From the NCBI GenBank assembly GCA_964468355.1, contig CAYXSV010000013.1, positions 1 to 27,644 on the forward strand: DNA of 27,644 nt. The letters run 5' to 3'. This DNA comes from CAYSLZ01 sp964468355. GTDB lineage: Bacteria > Patescibacteriota > Microgenomatia > UBA12405 > JAHJSD01. Position numbers and translations under genes: made by a program. The notes below the pieces were generated by a model. That model saw only the letters and a list, made by a program, of their open reading frames with translations, was not told the DNA's origin and ran no database searches. Below are positions 16,695 through 23,604 of the stretch, in pieces. The number at the start of each line of letters is the position of its first letter. The first letter of the stretch is position 1.

Positions 16695-16723
16695 AGATTA
16701 CCATATTAAAAACTTGCTAACAA
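16695..16723 (-). promoter_or_regulatory. Promoter of the alpha-2-macroglobulin unit
   Basis: On the minus strand TTGTTA (16723-16718), 17 bases, TAATCT (16700-16695), then seven bases to the ATG at 16687. The -35 overlaps the -35 of the opposing promoter, so the two are likely to compete for polymerase. Confidence 0.45.
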
Positions 16724-16742
16724 ATTATATTTATGCTATCAA
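16714..16742 (+). promoter_or_regulatory. Promoter of the Ig-like surface protein gene
   Basis: TTGCTA (16714-16719), 17 bases, TATCAA (16737-16742), then seven bases to the ATG at 16750. This again predicts a leaderless mRNA, and it helps choose the downstream start over 16714, which falls on the -35 itself. Confidence 0.45.
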
Positions 16743-16749
16743 TAAGATA

Positions 16750-17235
16750 ATGAAAGGTATTAAAATAATATTATTCATCGTTACAATCTACTTTTTGGCC
16801 TTATCACCTGTTTTTGCTTCCGGATTCAATTTAAAATCAATCGACGGTGTTGACACTGACGGCAAACTCTACTCACAGTGGTACCACACCAGTTTACAGC
16901 CGACTTTTTCAGGCGAAGCTCCGGGCGATTCAACGGTAGACATAAAAATTGATGACACCGACTATTCAACAACAGCCGATGAATCCGGCAACTGGACATG
17001 GACGCCGCCGGAAGCGCTTGCCGCCGGCGATCACTCGGTAACTTTAACCAACAACGACAGTTTAATTGCTTTTACTTTAACCTTAGGTGAAGAAAACATA
17101 AATTGGGATGAAGTCGGTTCGGGCGGAGACGGCGACACTCTGCCGACAGTCGGTATTGCCGCACCGACAATAATTCTTTTAACCGCCGGCACTGCCATTT
17201 CCGGACACTTTTTCAAAAAATTTCTCCTACATTAA
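16750..17235 (+). CDS. Secreted Ig-like protein with sortase-type C-terminus
   Basis: A 161-residue exported protein of unknown family. Residues 1-23 form a clear signal peptide (MKGIKIILFIVTIYFLALSP, then VFASG). The middle looks like one bacterial Ig-like fold: LQPTFSGEAPGDSTVDIKID, TADESGNWTWTPPEALAAGDHSVTL. The C-terminus has the layout of a cell-wall sorting signal: LPTVG at 131-135, a hydrophobic stretch (IAAPTIILLTAGTAISG), then FFKKFLLH. The fourth motif position is V rather than T, so it is a variant of LPXTG. An upstream ATG at 16714 would destroy the signal-peptide geometry. It diverges from the alpha-2-macroglobulin gene and its 3' end overlaps radC by nine bases tail to tail. Confidence 0.8.
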   Translation: MKGIKIILFIVTIYFLALSPVFASGFNLKSIDGVDTDGKLYSQWYHTSLQPTFSGEAPGDSTVDIKIDDTDYSTTADESGNWTWTPPEALAAGDHSVTLTNNDSLIAFTLTLGEENINWDEVGSGGDGDTLPTVGIAAPTIILLTAGTAISGHFFKKFLLH

Positions 17236-17931
17236 TTCCGCTTCTTTAAAACTAAAATAATTTGTTGATGAAACAATAACGTGGTCAAGAATTGGTATAT
17301 CAACCAACTGCCCAACGCGGATTAGTTTTTCGGTTAATTTTAAATCACTTCTGCTCGGCTGAACATCACCTGACGGATGGTTGTGACAAAGAATAATGGC
17401 TGCCGATCGGTGGTCAATAGCCGATTTAAAAATTTCACGCGGGTGGGATAAACTGGAATTCAGTGTTCCAATTGAAATAACTTCTTGGCTGGTGGCGCAA
17501 TTCCGGCTGTCTAAGCAAATCAGTAAAAAAAACTCTTTTTCTTTCTCCCCTATTTTGTCTTTTACCAGTTTAAAAATATCTTCAGCCGATTGGATTTTCT
17601 TTTTGGTGATTGGTTTTGAATTATTAATTTGACCGAGGCGGAAAGCGGCTTTCAGTTTGCAGGCCTTAGCCGGCCCAATTCCCTTGACAGAAATTAGCTG
17701 TTCAAGAGTTGCCTTACTTAAATTTTCAACCGAGCTGAACTTTGAAATCAGTCGTTGAGCTAACTGCAAAGCATTTTCACCGCGGCATCCTTTTTCAATA
17801 ATAATCGCCACCAGTTCCTGTTGTGAAAGGTTGCTTATTCCTACCCGCTGAAGCTGTTCTCTTGGTTTCTCTTCATCCGGCAGGTCGTGAATGGTATAAG
17901 CTTTTCTCCCCACAAATTCATAATAACACAT
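17227..17931 (-). CDS. radC: RadC family JAB/MPN-domain protein
   Basis: A 234-residue RadC protein. The N-terminal part holds TIHDLPDEEKPREQLQ and a helix-hairpin-helix (LEQLISVKGIGPAKACKL). The C-terminal MPN/JAB domain has the complete zinc motif HNHPSGDVQPSRSD, giving H183, H185 and D196. The family is annotated as DNA repair, but its biochemical role is unresolved and a direct repair function in E. coli has been questioned. It is downstream of mutL, separated by a strong nested hairpin that ends two bases before its ATG, so its translation may be controlled by that structure. A GTG 18 bases further in (VGRKAY) is an alternative start. Confidence 0.95.
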   Translation of the reverse strand: MCYYEFVGRKAYTIHDLPDEEKPREQLQRVGISNLSQQELVAIIIEKGCRGENALQLAQRLISKFSSVENLSKATLEQLISVKGIGPAKACKLKAAFRLGQINNSKPITKKKIQSAEDIFKLVKDKIGEKEKEFFLLICLDSRNCATSQEVISIGTLNSSLSHPREIFKSAIDHRSAAIILCHNHPSGDVQPSRSDLKLTEKLIRVGQLVDIPILDHVIVSSTNYFSFKEAELM

Positions 17932-17932
17932 T

Positions 17933-17979
17933 AAGGTTCAAACCTAATTAACCTTGAAGGTTGTTTAGGTTTGAACCTT
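17933..17979. promoter_or_regulatory. Nested hairpin between mutL and radC
   Basis: Perfect 15-bp arms at 17933-17947 and 17965-17979 (AAGGTTCAAACCTAA and its complement) enclose a 17-base loop that contains a second perfect palindrome, AACCTT-G-AAGGTT (17950-17962). The element fills nearly all of the 54-base mutL-radC gap. It starts six bases after the mutL stop and ends right before the radC ATG. There is no following U-run, so occlusion of the radC start, mRNA stabilisation or protein binding is more likely than termination. Confidence 0.8.
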
Positions 17980-17985
17980 GGGAAT

Positions 17986-19746
17986 TTATTGGCGGTGGAA
18001 GCGTTTGTTAAGGTTGGCTAGTGAAATTTTAATATATGTCGGCCGGCCGTGGGGACAGGTCATTCCCTTCACGCCCAGCTTGGCAACTTTGTCAATAACT
18101 TGCCGGCGTTTAGGCGGTGCCAACTTATCGCCTTGTTTAACCGCTGACCGGCAGGCCAAATAAGCCAAACTGGTAAGCGTATTTCTGTCAATACCGGCTT
18201 CAGTTGGTTTTATTTGAACCTCTTCTTCCGGCTCTTTTAATTCATCAATATAATCCCTAATTACCCGGTCAATATTTTTATCTTTCAAAACAACCGGGAC
18301 GCCGGTAAAAACAGCCGTATTCTCTTTGACGTTAAAATCAAACCCGACAGCAGTCAGCGTATTTTTTTGTTTTTTCAAAACTTCAATATCTTCCTGATTA
18401 AGTTCAATTTCTTCGTCAAACATTAACTCCTGACGATCACCGCGTTTAGCCAAAAAATCCTTTTTAAATCTTTCAAACAAAATTCTCTCTTCCGCCGCGT
18501 GCTGGTCATAGATAATTAATCCCTCTTTTATTTGGCTGACCAAATATAAATTGCCGATTTGCCAGATATCTCCCTCGGAAACTTCACTGTAATTATCGCT
18601 CTTATCTTTAAACATTGACTGCATAAACTCTTGATGCTGAGAAAAACTCGGCCGGTGTCTCTCCTCGGGCGGCTGGTAATAACTTTTCGACTTTTTTGTA
18701 TTAGCCGACTGTTGGTCAGTCCGGCCTGGTGGGGACCGATAAACAGTGTTTTGTGTTTCTGCCGCTTGGTTAAGTTTAGAATAAACAGCGCTTTGCAAAG
18801 CGTTAAAAATTACTCCCGGTGAAACAAACTTAACCTCTTCTTTCCTCGGGTGGACATTAACATCAATTAAATCTTGCCGAATGTTAAGTTTTAAAATAAA
18901 AGCCGGCTTAGTTCCCGAAGGCAGCAAATCCTGGTATGCTTTATAAATTGCTCCGACAACGGTTTTATTAGTTAAAAAGCGCTGGTTAATAAATAAATAT
19001 TGTATTGATTGTTTTTTACGGGCAATTTCCGGAAGGCCGACAAAACCGCGTAGTTGAAAATAATCACCCTCAAGTTCAACCGGAATAAATTTTTCAAGAT
19101 CAACATTTAATAAATTTGTCAGCCGTTCACTCAGGTTTTGATTCTCCTGAAGATGGAAAACTTCCCGCTCATTGTGTATTAAACGAAAGCCGATTTGGGG
19201 ATGGCAAATTGCCTGTCCGGTAACAAATTCCCGGATGAGTTTAAATTCAGTCTGGGGAGTTTTCATAAACTTTTTTCTCGCCGGAACATTAAAAAACAAA
19301 TCGTTGACCGTAACCGTAGTTCCCTGGGGATGCCCGCAAACGCTGACCGTCGGTTGTTTCCCCCCTTCCATAAGAACCTGAGTTCCTTCAACCGAGTCAG
19401 CGGTTTTAGTTGCTAATTTAAACTTAGAAACTGAACCAATACTTGCCAGTGCTTCACCGCGGAATCCAAAAGTTTTTATTTGGTTTAAATCATCGACCGA
19501 GTCGATCTTTGAAGTTGAATAACGTTTCACTGCCAGCACAGCATCTTCTTTGGACATTCCCTGACCGTTATCTCTAACCTCTATCTTTTCAATTCCACCT
19601 TTTTCAATATTAATTTCCAAAAAGGTCGCTCCCGCATCCAAAGCATTTTCAACCAACTCTTTAACCACCGACGCCGGCCGCTCAACCACTTCTCCGGCCG
19701 CGATTTGGTTAACTAACTCTTCCGGTAGGATTTTTATTTTTGCCAT
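17986..19746 (-). CDS. mutL: DNA mismatch repair protein MutL (endonuclease type)
   Basis: MutL, 586 residues. The N-terminal GHKL ATPase has E30 and N34 in VKELVENALDAGA, DNGQGM and FGFRGEALAS. The C-terminal domain carries the nicking-endonuclease metal motifs: DQHAAEERILFE at 414-425 (DQHAx2Ex4E), ACRSAVK at 531-537 and CPHGRP at 564-569. It therefore cuts DNA itself, as expected for an organism without MutH. QELMF at 439-443 sits 25 residues after the start of the DQHA motif, the same offset as the beta-clamp motif of Bacillus subtilis MutL, so it is a probable clamp contact. mutS is upstream on the same strand across a 215-base gap, and radC follows. Confidence 0.97.
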   Translation of the reverse strand: MAKIKILPEELVNQIAAGEVVERPASVVKELVENALDAGATFLEINIEKGGIEKIEVRDNGQGMSKEDAVLAVKRYSTSKIDSVDDLNQIKTFGFRGEALASIGSVSKFKLATKTADSVEGTQVLMEGGKQPTVSVCGHPQGTTVTVNDLFFNVPARKKFMKTPQTEFKLIREFVTGQAICHPQIGFRLIHNEREVFHLQENQNLSERLTNLLNVDLEKFIPVELEGDYFQLRGFVGLPEIARKKQSIQYLFINQRFLTNKTVVGAIYKAYQDLLPSGTKPAFILKLNIRQDLIDVNVHPRKEEVKFVSPGVIFNALQSAVYSKLNQAAETQNTVYRSPPGRTDQQSANTKKSKSYYQPPEERHRPSFSQHQEFMQSMFKDKSDNYSEVSEGDIWQIGNLYLVSQIKEGLIIYDQHAAEERILFERFKKDFLAKRGDRQELMFDEEIELNQEDIEVLKKQKNTLTAVGFDFNVKENTAVFTGVPVVLKDKNIDRVIRDYIDELKEPEEEVQIKPTEAGIDRNTLTSLAYLACRSAVKQGDKLAPPKRRQVIDKVAKLGVKGMTCPHGRPTYIKISLANLNKRFHRQ

Positions 19747-19780
19747 TGGTCTAATTTATTTTACCAAAAACCCAAATAAT

Positions 19781-19909
19781 AATTAGCGGTTACAAGAAAG
19801 TTACCATTATTATCTTTTTAGGCTACCGTGCGGTTTCTAACGTGGCCTAAATGCCGCTAATACAAAAGAGACGCCTCACAAGTATTAGCAGGCTTTAGCC
19901 TGCGTTTTT
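19781..19909 (+). ncRNA. Candidate structured RNA with alternative pairings
   Basis: The mutS-mutL gap has more pairing potential than expected. ATTAGCGG (19782-19789) pairs with CCGCTAAT (19854-19861), enclosing TTAGGC/GCCTAA (19818-19823 with 19845-19850) and ACCG-TG-CGGT (19825-19834). GCTAATAC (19856-19863) can instead pair with GTATTAGC (19882-19889). The second choice invades the terminator stem that follows. Read on the plus strand this resembles a ~125-nt RNA ending at an intrinsic terminator. No strong plus-strand promoter is seen, and no known RNA family was recognised. On the minus strand it would lie in a mutS-mutL read-through transcript. Confidence 0.4.
19888..19909 (+). terminator. 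Intrinsic terminator in the mutS-mutL spacer
   Basis: GCAGGC-TTTA-GCCTGC (19888-19903), a perfect six-bp GC-rich stem with a four-base loop, is followed by G and five T (19905-19909). It works only in the plus direction; the minus strand has no U-run after the stem. No plus-strand gene lies upstream within range, which points to a short noncoding transcript. A REP-like palindrome is the alternative. Confidence 0.55.
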
Positions 19910-19944
19910 AAAAGTAATACGAAACATGAAATATTTTATTTTTT

Positions 19945-19965
19945 CTACTAACTACTAACTACTAA
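19945..19965. repeat. CTACTAA x3 tandem repeat at the mutS stop
   Basis: Three perfect copies of the 7-base unit CTACTAA. The third copy contains the mutS stop codon (19962-19964), so a change in copy number would alter only the flank just after the gene or, if mutated, its last codons. Confidence 0.8.
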
Positions 19966-22502
19966 AACAATTCTACTTGTTTATCTTCATCGTTTTTCTT
20001 CCGGCCGCGGTACAAATCACTCTGCCCTTGTTTTGTTTTTTGTAAAATCTTCTTTGCCCGGCGGATAACCGAATTCGGCAGTCCTGCCAATCGGCCGACT
20101 TCAATTCCGTAGCTGTGCCAAGCACCGCCTTCAACTATCTGGTGCAGAAAAATTATCTTATCCCCTTCCCTTTTAACCGCCGCTTGAAAATTTTCGACTT
20201 GGTCATACTTATCCGCCAACCTGGTCAATTCATGATAATGAGTGGCAAAAAGAGTTAACGCCCGTCTTTTTTTATTTTCAATTAAATACTCGACCACCGC
20301 CCAGGCCAAACTCATTCCGTCATAAGTACTTGTACCCCGCCCAATCTCATCGAAAATAATCAAGCTTTTCGGCGTACAATTATTTAAAATATTAGCCGTT
20401 TCAATCATTTCCACTAAAAACGTACTTTGACCTAAACTTATCCGGTCAGACGCCCCGACCCGGGTAAAAATTTGGTCCCGGACAGGAATTTGGCAGGAAT
20501 CAGCCGGAACAAAACTCCCGGTTTGAGCCATCAAACAAATTAATGCCACTTGCCTCAAATAAGTAGATTTACCGGACATATTTGGACCGGTAATAATTAA
20601 AACCTGTTTATCTCGGTTGTTCATTACCGTGCTGTTTGGGACAAATGCTTCCTCCTGCAGATTTTCAACAACCGGATGCCGGCCTTTTTCAACTTTAAGC
20701 TCACCCTCAGGTATAATTTTAGGCCTTATATACCGATTTTTGTGAGCGGATTCGGCTAAGCTGGCATACATGTCCAACTTAGCACTCGCGAATGACGACT
20801 GCTGAATTGGTGCAGTATAAGAAAGAATATCGTTCAATAAATTTTCAAAAATTTCTCTTTCCAATAACTTGCTTTTTTCTTCTGCTTCAAGTACAGATTC
20901 TTCCCTCTCTTTCAACTCAGGCAGTATATACCGCTCAGAGTTGACCAACGTTTGTTTACGGATATAATTATCGGGTACTTTACTAACATTAGCTTTACTT
21001 ACTTGAATGTAAAATCCATAAACTTTATTCTTTCCAATTTTTAAATTATCTATTCCGGTTGCTTTTCTTTGTTCCTTCTCAAACTTTTTAAGCCAACTTT
21101 TACTGCCGGAAATAATTTCACGGTAATTATCAAGCTTAGAATTCACCCCGTCGGCGATATATCCCCCGTCATTTAAACTAGCCGGCGGTTCATCTTTTAT
21201 GTATTTATCCAATAGTTCAATAACCGGTTTAACTTTTTTAATTAAACTGGTTTCTAAAAGATAACTTAAATTCGGAAGTTGGTTGTCAAGAAAAGTTTTG
21301 ATTTCAAGACAGGTTTGTAGTGAAACTTTTAGCCCAACCAAATCACGGGGGTTAGCCGTGCCGACTGAAATCCGGGAAACCAGCCGTTCCATATCCATTA
21401 CCTTAGCTAAAAGTTCTTGAACCTTTTCCCTTTTTGTCAAACTATTTTTTAAAATCTCAACTGCGTCTAAACGCTGGTTAATCTTATTTATATCAGTCAG
21501 CGGATGTAAAAGCGATGAACGCAGTTTTCTGCCCCCGGCAGCGGTTTTAGTATAGTCAAGAACGGAAACTAAAGTTGCCTCACTCTTTTCACCTCTAATT
21601 GTTGAAAACAACTCCAGATTAGTAATTGTTGTTGAATCAAGGTTTAAAAACTCATTGGGTTTATAGGGGTTTAGTTTAGTAATATGTTTCAAACTGCTCT
21701 TTTGGGTGTTTTTCAAATACCCCAAAATTCCGGCGGCCGCTTTTAAAGCGGTTGAATTTTTAGAATTGACTCCGAAACCTTCCAATGATTTAACTTTAAA
21801 ATGGTCTTTTAAAAAGTCAAGATAATTTTTCGTATCTTTAATCCAATTATCGTCAGGATAAATATTAATTTCAGGTAAAACCCTTAAAGAACGGAGGACC
21901 TCCGGTCGGTTGTAATTCTGGTGGGAGGAAATAACCTCAGCCGGCTTAATCCGGATAATTTCACCGCTTAAGGTTTTTTCCAGGTTTTTAAAATTCACTT
22001 GACGGATATACAATTCGCCGGTGCTCAAATCAGCATATGCCAAACCGAGATTATCTTTATCAACTTCAATTCCAAGTGTAAAATTATTTTCTTTTTGAAC
22101 TAAATTTTGGTCGTCCAGAACCGTTCCCGGCGTAACCACCCGGACAACATCGCGTTCAACCATGCCGTCGGCCTCGTCAGCTGTTTCCATCTGTTCACAA
22201 ATAGCTACTTTATACCCGGCTTTTATCAACTTGCCCAAATACGAATCCAAAGCGTGGTAAGGCACTCCGCACATCGGAACTTTGCCGTCACTGCCGCGCG
22301 ACCGGGTAGTCAGAGCAATACCCAAAACTTCCGACCCGATCTTCGCATCGTCTAAAAATAGTTCGTAAAAATCACCCAAACGGAACAAAACCAAGCAATC
22401 AGCGTACTCTTTTTTAATCTCCAGATACTGCTGCATCATCGGTGTTGAAAACTCAAGCTTTTCTAGTTTTGCTAACTCTTCTTGTTTATCCAATTTCGCC
22501 AT
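19962..22502 (-). CDS. mutS: DNA mismatch repair protein MutS
   Basis: MutS, 846 residues from MAKLDKQEEL, recognises mismatches and recruits MutL. The mismatch-wedge Phe-x-Glu motif is F45-Y46-E47 in LGDFYELF. The clamp/lever domains are followed by the ABC-type ATPase, with Walker A TGPNMSGKST (about 635-645), the DEIGRGTSTYDG Walker B/signature region and FATHYHEL. The protein ends in KQVELF, a QxxLF beta-clamp-binding motif at the extreme C-terminus. The frame is open for 38 more codons upstream, but that stretch crosses the divergent promoter and is not MutS-like. An extended -10 (TGTTATAAT) ends six bases before the ATG at 22502 and supports this start. Confidence 0.98.
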   Translation of the reverse strand: MAKLDKQEELAKLEKLEFSTPMMQQYLEIKKEYADCLVLFRLGDFYELFLDDAKIGSEVLGIALTTRSRGSDGKVPMCGVPYHALDSYLGKLIKAGYKVAICEQMETADEADGMVERDVVRVVTPGTVLDDQNLVQKENNFTLGIEVDKDNLGLAYADLSTGELYIRQVNFKNLEKTLSGEIIRIKPAEVISSHQNYNRPEVLRSLRVLPEINIYPDDNWIKDTKNYLDFLKDHFKVKSLEGFGVNSKNSTALKAAAGILGYLKNTQKSSLKHITKLNPYKPNEFLNLDSTTITNLELFSTIRGEKSEATLVSVLDYTKTAAGGRKLRSSLLHPLTDINKINQRLDAVEILKNSLTKREKVQELLAKVMDMERLVSRISVGTANPRDLVGLKVSLQTCLEIKTFLDNQLPNLSYLLETSLIKKVKPVIELLDKYIKDEPPASLNDGGYIADGVNSKLDNYREIISGSKSWLKKFEKEQRKATGIDNLKIGKNKVYGFYIQVSKANVSKVPDNYIRKQTLVNSERYILPELKEREESVLEAEEKSKLLEREIFENLLNDILSYTAPIQQSSFASAKLDMYASLAESAHKNRYIRPKIIPEGELKVEKGRHPVVENLQEEAFVPNSTVMNNRDKQVLIITGPNMSGKSTYLRQVALICLMAQTGSFVPADSCQIPVRDQIFTRVGASDRISLGQSTFLVEMIETANILNNCTPKSLIIFDEIGRGTSTYDGMSLAWAVVEYLIENKKRRALTLFATHYHELTRLADKYDQVENFQAAVKREGDKIIFLHQIVEGGAWHSYGIEVGRLAGLPNSVIRRAKKILQKTKQGQSDLYRGRKKNDEDKQVELF

Positions 22503-22508
22503 GAATAG

Positions 22509-22517
22509 ATTATAACA
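22509..22517 (-). promoter_or_regulatory. Extended -10 promoter of mutS
   Basis: TGTTATAAT on the minus strand (22517-22509), then six bases and the ATG at 22502; no good -35 at standard spacing. The leader would be zero or nearly so. The plus-strand promoter of the 22542 gene starts 11 bases away. Confidence 0.55.
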
Positions 22518-22527
22518 ATAATTAATG

Positions 22528-22533
22528 TATAAT
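22528..22533 (+). promoter_or_regulatory. -10 element of the 22542 gene
   Basis: TATAAT, eight bases before the ATG at 22542. It predicts a leader of about one or two bases. It is closely back to back with the mutS promoter. Confidence 0.5.
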
Positions 22534-22541
22534 ATCCCACC

Positions 22542-22769
22542 ATGAAAGAAATTGATTGTGTTAGTAGAGCAATAATTGAGTTTGAAGAAGCTGGTGGTAA
22601 TGTTCAGTTGCTTCAAAGTTCAGCTTGCTTGCTTGAAATGTGGGTTGAGGCTGTTAAGGAAGGTAAACTAGAGGCAACAGAGGATAAAGTTAGAGAAGCT
22701 TTGATAACTGCTTGTGACAAAAGAAACGCTTCTCGCCTAACACGGCCGGTAAAATCACTTTTAAATTAA
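22542..22769 (+). CDS. Small hypothetical protein
   Basis: Not recognised. A 75-residue soluble, probably all-helical protein, acidic in the middle (VEAVKEGKLEATEDKVREALI) and basic at the end (CDKRNASRLTRPVKSLLN). Three cysteines are spread through it and do not form a recognisable metal motif. No signal peptide or membrane span is present. It is divergent from mutS with closely spaced promoters and is the first of three small orphan genes on this strand. Because the start codon sits just after a TATAAT and the composition is protein-like, it is probably a real gene. Confidence 0.6.
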   Translation: MKEIDCVSRAIIEFEEAGGNVQLLQSSACLLEMWVEAVKEGKLEATEDKVREALITACDKRNASRLTRPVKSLLN

Positions 22770-22840
22770 AAACTTATCCTAGATCTCACTCCGCAAGTTA
22801 TTCCTTATGATAGTTATATTTATTTTATTTTTGATTGTTC

Positions 22841-22849
22841 TGTTATAAT
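22841..22849 (+). promoter_or_regulatory. Extended -10 promoter of the 22857 gene
   Basis: TGTTATAAT followed by seven bases and the ATG at 22857. There is no convincing -35. This predicts a leaderless mRNA for the 22857-23517 gene pair. Confidence 0.5.
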
Positions 22850-22856
22850 TACTATT

Positions 22857-23270
22857 ATGATAGAAGGGAAGGAAAATAGTCAAATCGATTTGGGCAGGCG
22901 GAGATATGCGGTTTCTCGGGCGTTGGGGACAGAGTTTGCGGAATTTTTAGAAGGAAAAGAGCCTTCGCCAGAAGGTTTAGAAGATTTGGTAAAAGAAGTG
23001 CAGTTAAAATTATCTGAAGAACCAGAGAGACAGATATTAGGTATATTTTTGAAACCAGATATTGATGAGTCCGACGTTGTTCAAAGTTTAAATGAACAAG
23101 TAGGGTTATTTAAAGAGGCAAGTTGGAGAGATATCGGAGATAGGGTTTATGATAGAAAAGATGATTTTTTGGTTGTTATGGTTAGTTCAAAGGATTGCCC
23201 TAAAAGAGAAAAGAAAAAACTTAAAAGAAGAGTAAAAAAGAAGTTGGGTCTTGAAGTAGTTTCTAATTAA
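22857..23270 (+). CDS. Hypothetical charged protein
   Basis: Not recognised. A 137-residue soluble protein with no membrane segment. The first two thirds are acidic and helical (EFAEFLEGKEPSPEGLEDLV and similar). A hydrophobic strand FLVVMVSS follows, and the end is strongly basic (CPKREKKKLKRRVKKKLGLE), suggesting contact with nucleic acid or the ribosome; this is inference. It has its own extended -10 promoter, and the 80-residue gene at 23275 follows after four bases, so the two are likely co-transcribed. Confidence 0.65.
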   Translation: MIEGKENSQIDLGRRRYAVSRALGTEFAEFLEGKEPSPEGLEDLVKEVQLKLSEEPERQILGIFLKPDIDESDVVQSLNEQVGLFKEASWRDIGDRVYDRKDDFLVVMVSSKDCPKREKKKLKRRVKKKLGLEVVSN

Positions 23271-23274
23271 AATT

Positions 23275-23517
23275 ATGAGTATAGAAGTATTCGACCAATT
23301 AAGACCTATTGATCAGATAGACTGGAAAGGCCCTGATAAAGAAGGGATGATTACAGTTTTTGTTGAGCGTGGTGATAAATTTACACGTGTAGAAGAAGAA
23401 ATAGATCATGTTAATGGCTTAAATTCTGTGGGTGTTTTGGAACACGTAAATTGGCTTGAGGGACTTTTGCGGGGCGGTCCATTAATTATAGGCGTAGAAT
23501 CAAACTCTCCAGAATAA
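23275..23517 (+). CDS. Small hypothetical acidic protein
   Basis: Not recognised. An 80-residue acidic protein with alternating hydrophobic and charged stretches (MITVFVERGDKFTRVEEEID) and a C-terminal GGPLIIGVES. No signal, membrane span or metal motif is seen. It starts four bases after the stop of the 22857 gene with no Shine-Dalgarno visible, so translation is probably coupled to the upstream gene. Partnership with the basic-tailed neighbour is possible but is only suggested by position. Confidence 0.6.
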   Translation: MSIEVFDQLRPIDQIDWKGPDKEGMITVFVERGDKFTRVEEEIDHVNGLNSVGVLEHVNWLEGLLRGGPLIIGVESNSPE

Positions 23518-23589
23518 AGCATTTTACTAATTATTACGTTCCGGGTAGCTCGTCGTTATGTTCGTTGATATTTCGTCTTACATGTTACG

Positions 23590-23598
23590 TGTTACAAT
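23590..23598 (+). promoter_or_regulatory. Extended -10 promoter of the DUF1295 gene
   Basis: TGTTACAAT, then six bases to the ATG at 23605. It is preceded by the repetitive ACATGTTACGTGTTAC. It predicts a leaderless mRNA. Confidence 0.5.
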
Positions 23599-23604
23599 AA
23601 ACCC

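Noticed and set aside
16714..16749. Upstream start for the Ig-like protein
   Set aside because: It would place 12 polar residues before the signal peptide and lies on the predicted -35 element.
17933..17979. Intrinsic transcription terminator
   Set aside because: The stem is strong but no U-run follows it on either strand, so I treat it as a regulatory or binding palindrome.
22503..22616. N-terminal extension of MutS by 38 residues
   Set aside because: It crosses the promoters of mutS and the divergent gene, is not MutS-like, and MAKLDKQEEL gives the normal start and FYE spacing.
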